A DNA stretch of 6,335 bases from Acidobacteriota bacterium (lineage in GTDB: Bacteria; Acidobacteriota; Terriglobia; Terriglobales; Acidobacteriaceae). Below, one piece after another: positions 5,820 through 6,335 of this stretch. The stretch covers positions 1-6,335 of the forward strand of contig JAEKKE010000054.1 in the NCBI GenBank assembly GCA_019510535.1, in the 5' to 3' direction. Each line of letters starts with the position of its first letter. Positions within the stretch are counted from its first letter, which is position 1. The notes under the pieces are model-generated. The model searched no databases, had not been told where the DNA came from, and saw only the letters and a program-made list of their open reading frames with translations. The position numbers and the translations under genes are program-made.

Positions 5820-6335
5820 TTAGAACCGATACTTCAGTGCAAGCTGGATGCTGCGAGGATTCACCGCAGTTGCGCTGACCTGCCCTCCAGCCGTTGCATC
5901 GATGGTCGCATTCGGAGCTGCGAAGCTGGTCGTATTCGACACATTGAAGAACTCCGCACGGAACGACAGAATGCTTTCGCCGGGAAGGGCGAAGTTCTTG
6001 AAGATCGATGCATCGTATTGACGGAACATGTCACTGCGCTGCGTATTGGCTCTCACATTGCCATAGGTTCCTGTGGGAGCAACCACGTAGCGCGAGGTAT
6101 CGAACCATTTCGTCAATGACTTCTTGAAGCTTGTCGAACCTCCTGCGGGGTTCAGATTCGGCCTCTGGCTGCCAACGCCCGTCTTTGCCACGTCACCCGA
6201 CACGACCGGTGTAAACGGCGTTCCACTGCGCAGAATGACAATCCCCTGCACCTGCCATCCCCCAATGAAAGAGTCGACAAGCCCATCTTCAACGCGATTA
6301 AGCAACGGGATGCGGAGCTGGCGCGGAAGCTGATG
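5820..6335 (-). CDS. TonB-dependent receptor (Oar-like, acidobacterial type), C-terminal part only, with a chimeric 5' end in this window
   Basis: The frame ends with TAA at 5822-5820 and is open to the window edge. About 151 residues, from DSFIGGWQVQGI onwards, read as the last strands of a TonB-dependent outer-membrane barrel. Features are GGWQVQGIVILRSGTPFTP, a loop with WFDTSRYVVAPTGTYGN, then YDASIFKNF, FRAEFFNVSNTTSF and the terminal LALKYRF. Ending on an aromatic F is typical of outer-membrane beta-barrels. Family knowledge: Acidobacteriota carry many such receptors of roughly 1000 residues with an N-terminal carboxypeptidase-like domain, often near glycan-use genes, for TonB-driven uptake. 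No plug or N-terminal part is present here. Residues encoded beyond 6276 belong to the duplicated regulator segment, not to the receptor, so the coding similarity stops there. The internal TTG at 6305 is not a real start. The substrate is unknown, and the gene converges on the regulator across the terminator. Confidence 0.82.
   Translation of the reverse strand, partial: HQLPRQLRIPLLNRVEDGLVDSFIGGWQVQGIVILRSGTPFTPVVSGDVAKTGVGSQRPNLNPAGGSTSFKKSLTKWFDTSRYVVAPTGTYGNVRANTQRSDMFRQYDASIFKNFALPGESILSFRAEFFNVSNTTSFAAPNATIDATAGGQVSATAVNPRSIQLALKYRF
6277..6335 (+). repeat. 59-bp direct repeat, copy 2, at the window end (probable chimeric junction)
   Basis: An exact copy of 5550-5608 that runs to the last base, so its true length may be greater than 59. 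It lies where upstream TonB-receptor coding sequence is expected, and the receptor-like protein sequence stops at its inner boundary. It has no terminal inverted repeats or other mobile-element features. Confidence 0.93.

Noticed and set aside
6277..6335. Repeat pair as a mobile element, attachment site or diversity-generating template
   Set aside because: There are no terminal inverted repeats, target-site duplication, recombinase or reverse transcriptase, and the copies have no A-specific mismatches. An assembly chimera explains it better.

Overview
The window looks like part of a chromosome or contig from a soil-type Acidobacteriota, probably Terriglobia (Granulicella, Terriglobus or Edaphobacter relatives). 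The reasons are the Oar-like TonB receptor C-terminus, the GC-rich coding and the family mix. The assignment is an inference from protein style, not a database match.

Layout. Positions 1-4803 hold four tightly packed minus-strand genes. In transcription order they are a secreted GH39 glycoside hydrolase (4803-3085), an MFS transporter of the anion:cation symporter type (3067-1790), an L-rhamnonate-dehydratase-like enolase-superfamily enzyme (1793-621), and a GguC/AraD1-type fumarylacetoacetate-hydrolase-fold protein (617 to beyond position 1). The gaps are 17 nt, a 4-nt ATGA overlap and 3 nt, so this is almost certainly one operon. A short divergent control region (4804-4894) separates it from a plus-strand FadR/FCD-type GntR regulator (4895-5758). 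That region has a consensus TTGACA -35 box for the operon and a palindrome centred on GGTAGTACC, placed where a bound repressor would cover the -10. After the regulator come a hairpin terminator (5783-5815) and the convergent 3' end of a TonB-dependent outer-membrane receptor (5820 to the window end).

Likely joint function. The receptor would admit oligosaccharides, although its link to the operon is only positional. The GH39 enzyme would trim a plant or microbial glycan outside the cytoplasm. The transporter would import an acidic sugar. The dehydratase would convert an aldonate to a 2-keto-3-deoxy acid, and the GguC/AraD1 protein would process that product. Pairing an MFS anion transporter with a RhmD-like dehydratase resembles the rhmT-rhmD pair of enteric bacteria. 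The step that would oxidise a neutral sugar to an aldonate is not in the window.

Main oddity. The last 59 bases (6277-6335) are a perfect direct copy of 5550-5608 inside the regulator gene. They replace what should be TonB-receptor coding sequence. This looks more like an assembly or chimera artefact at a contig end than biology. I see no CRISPR array, tRNA, rRNA, insertion sequence or clear novel defence system.
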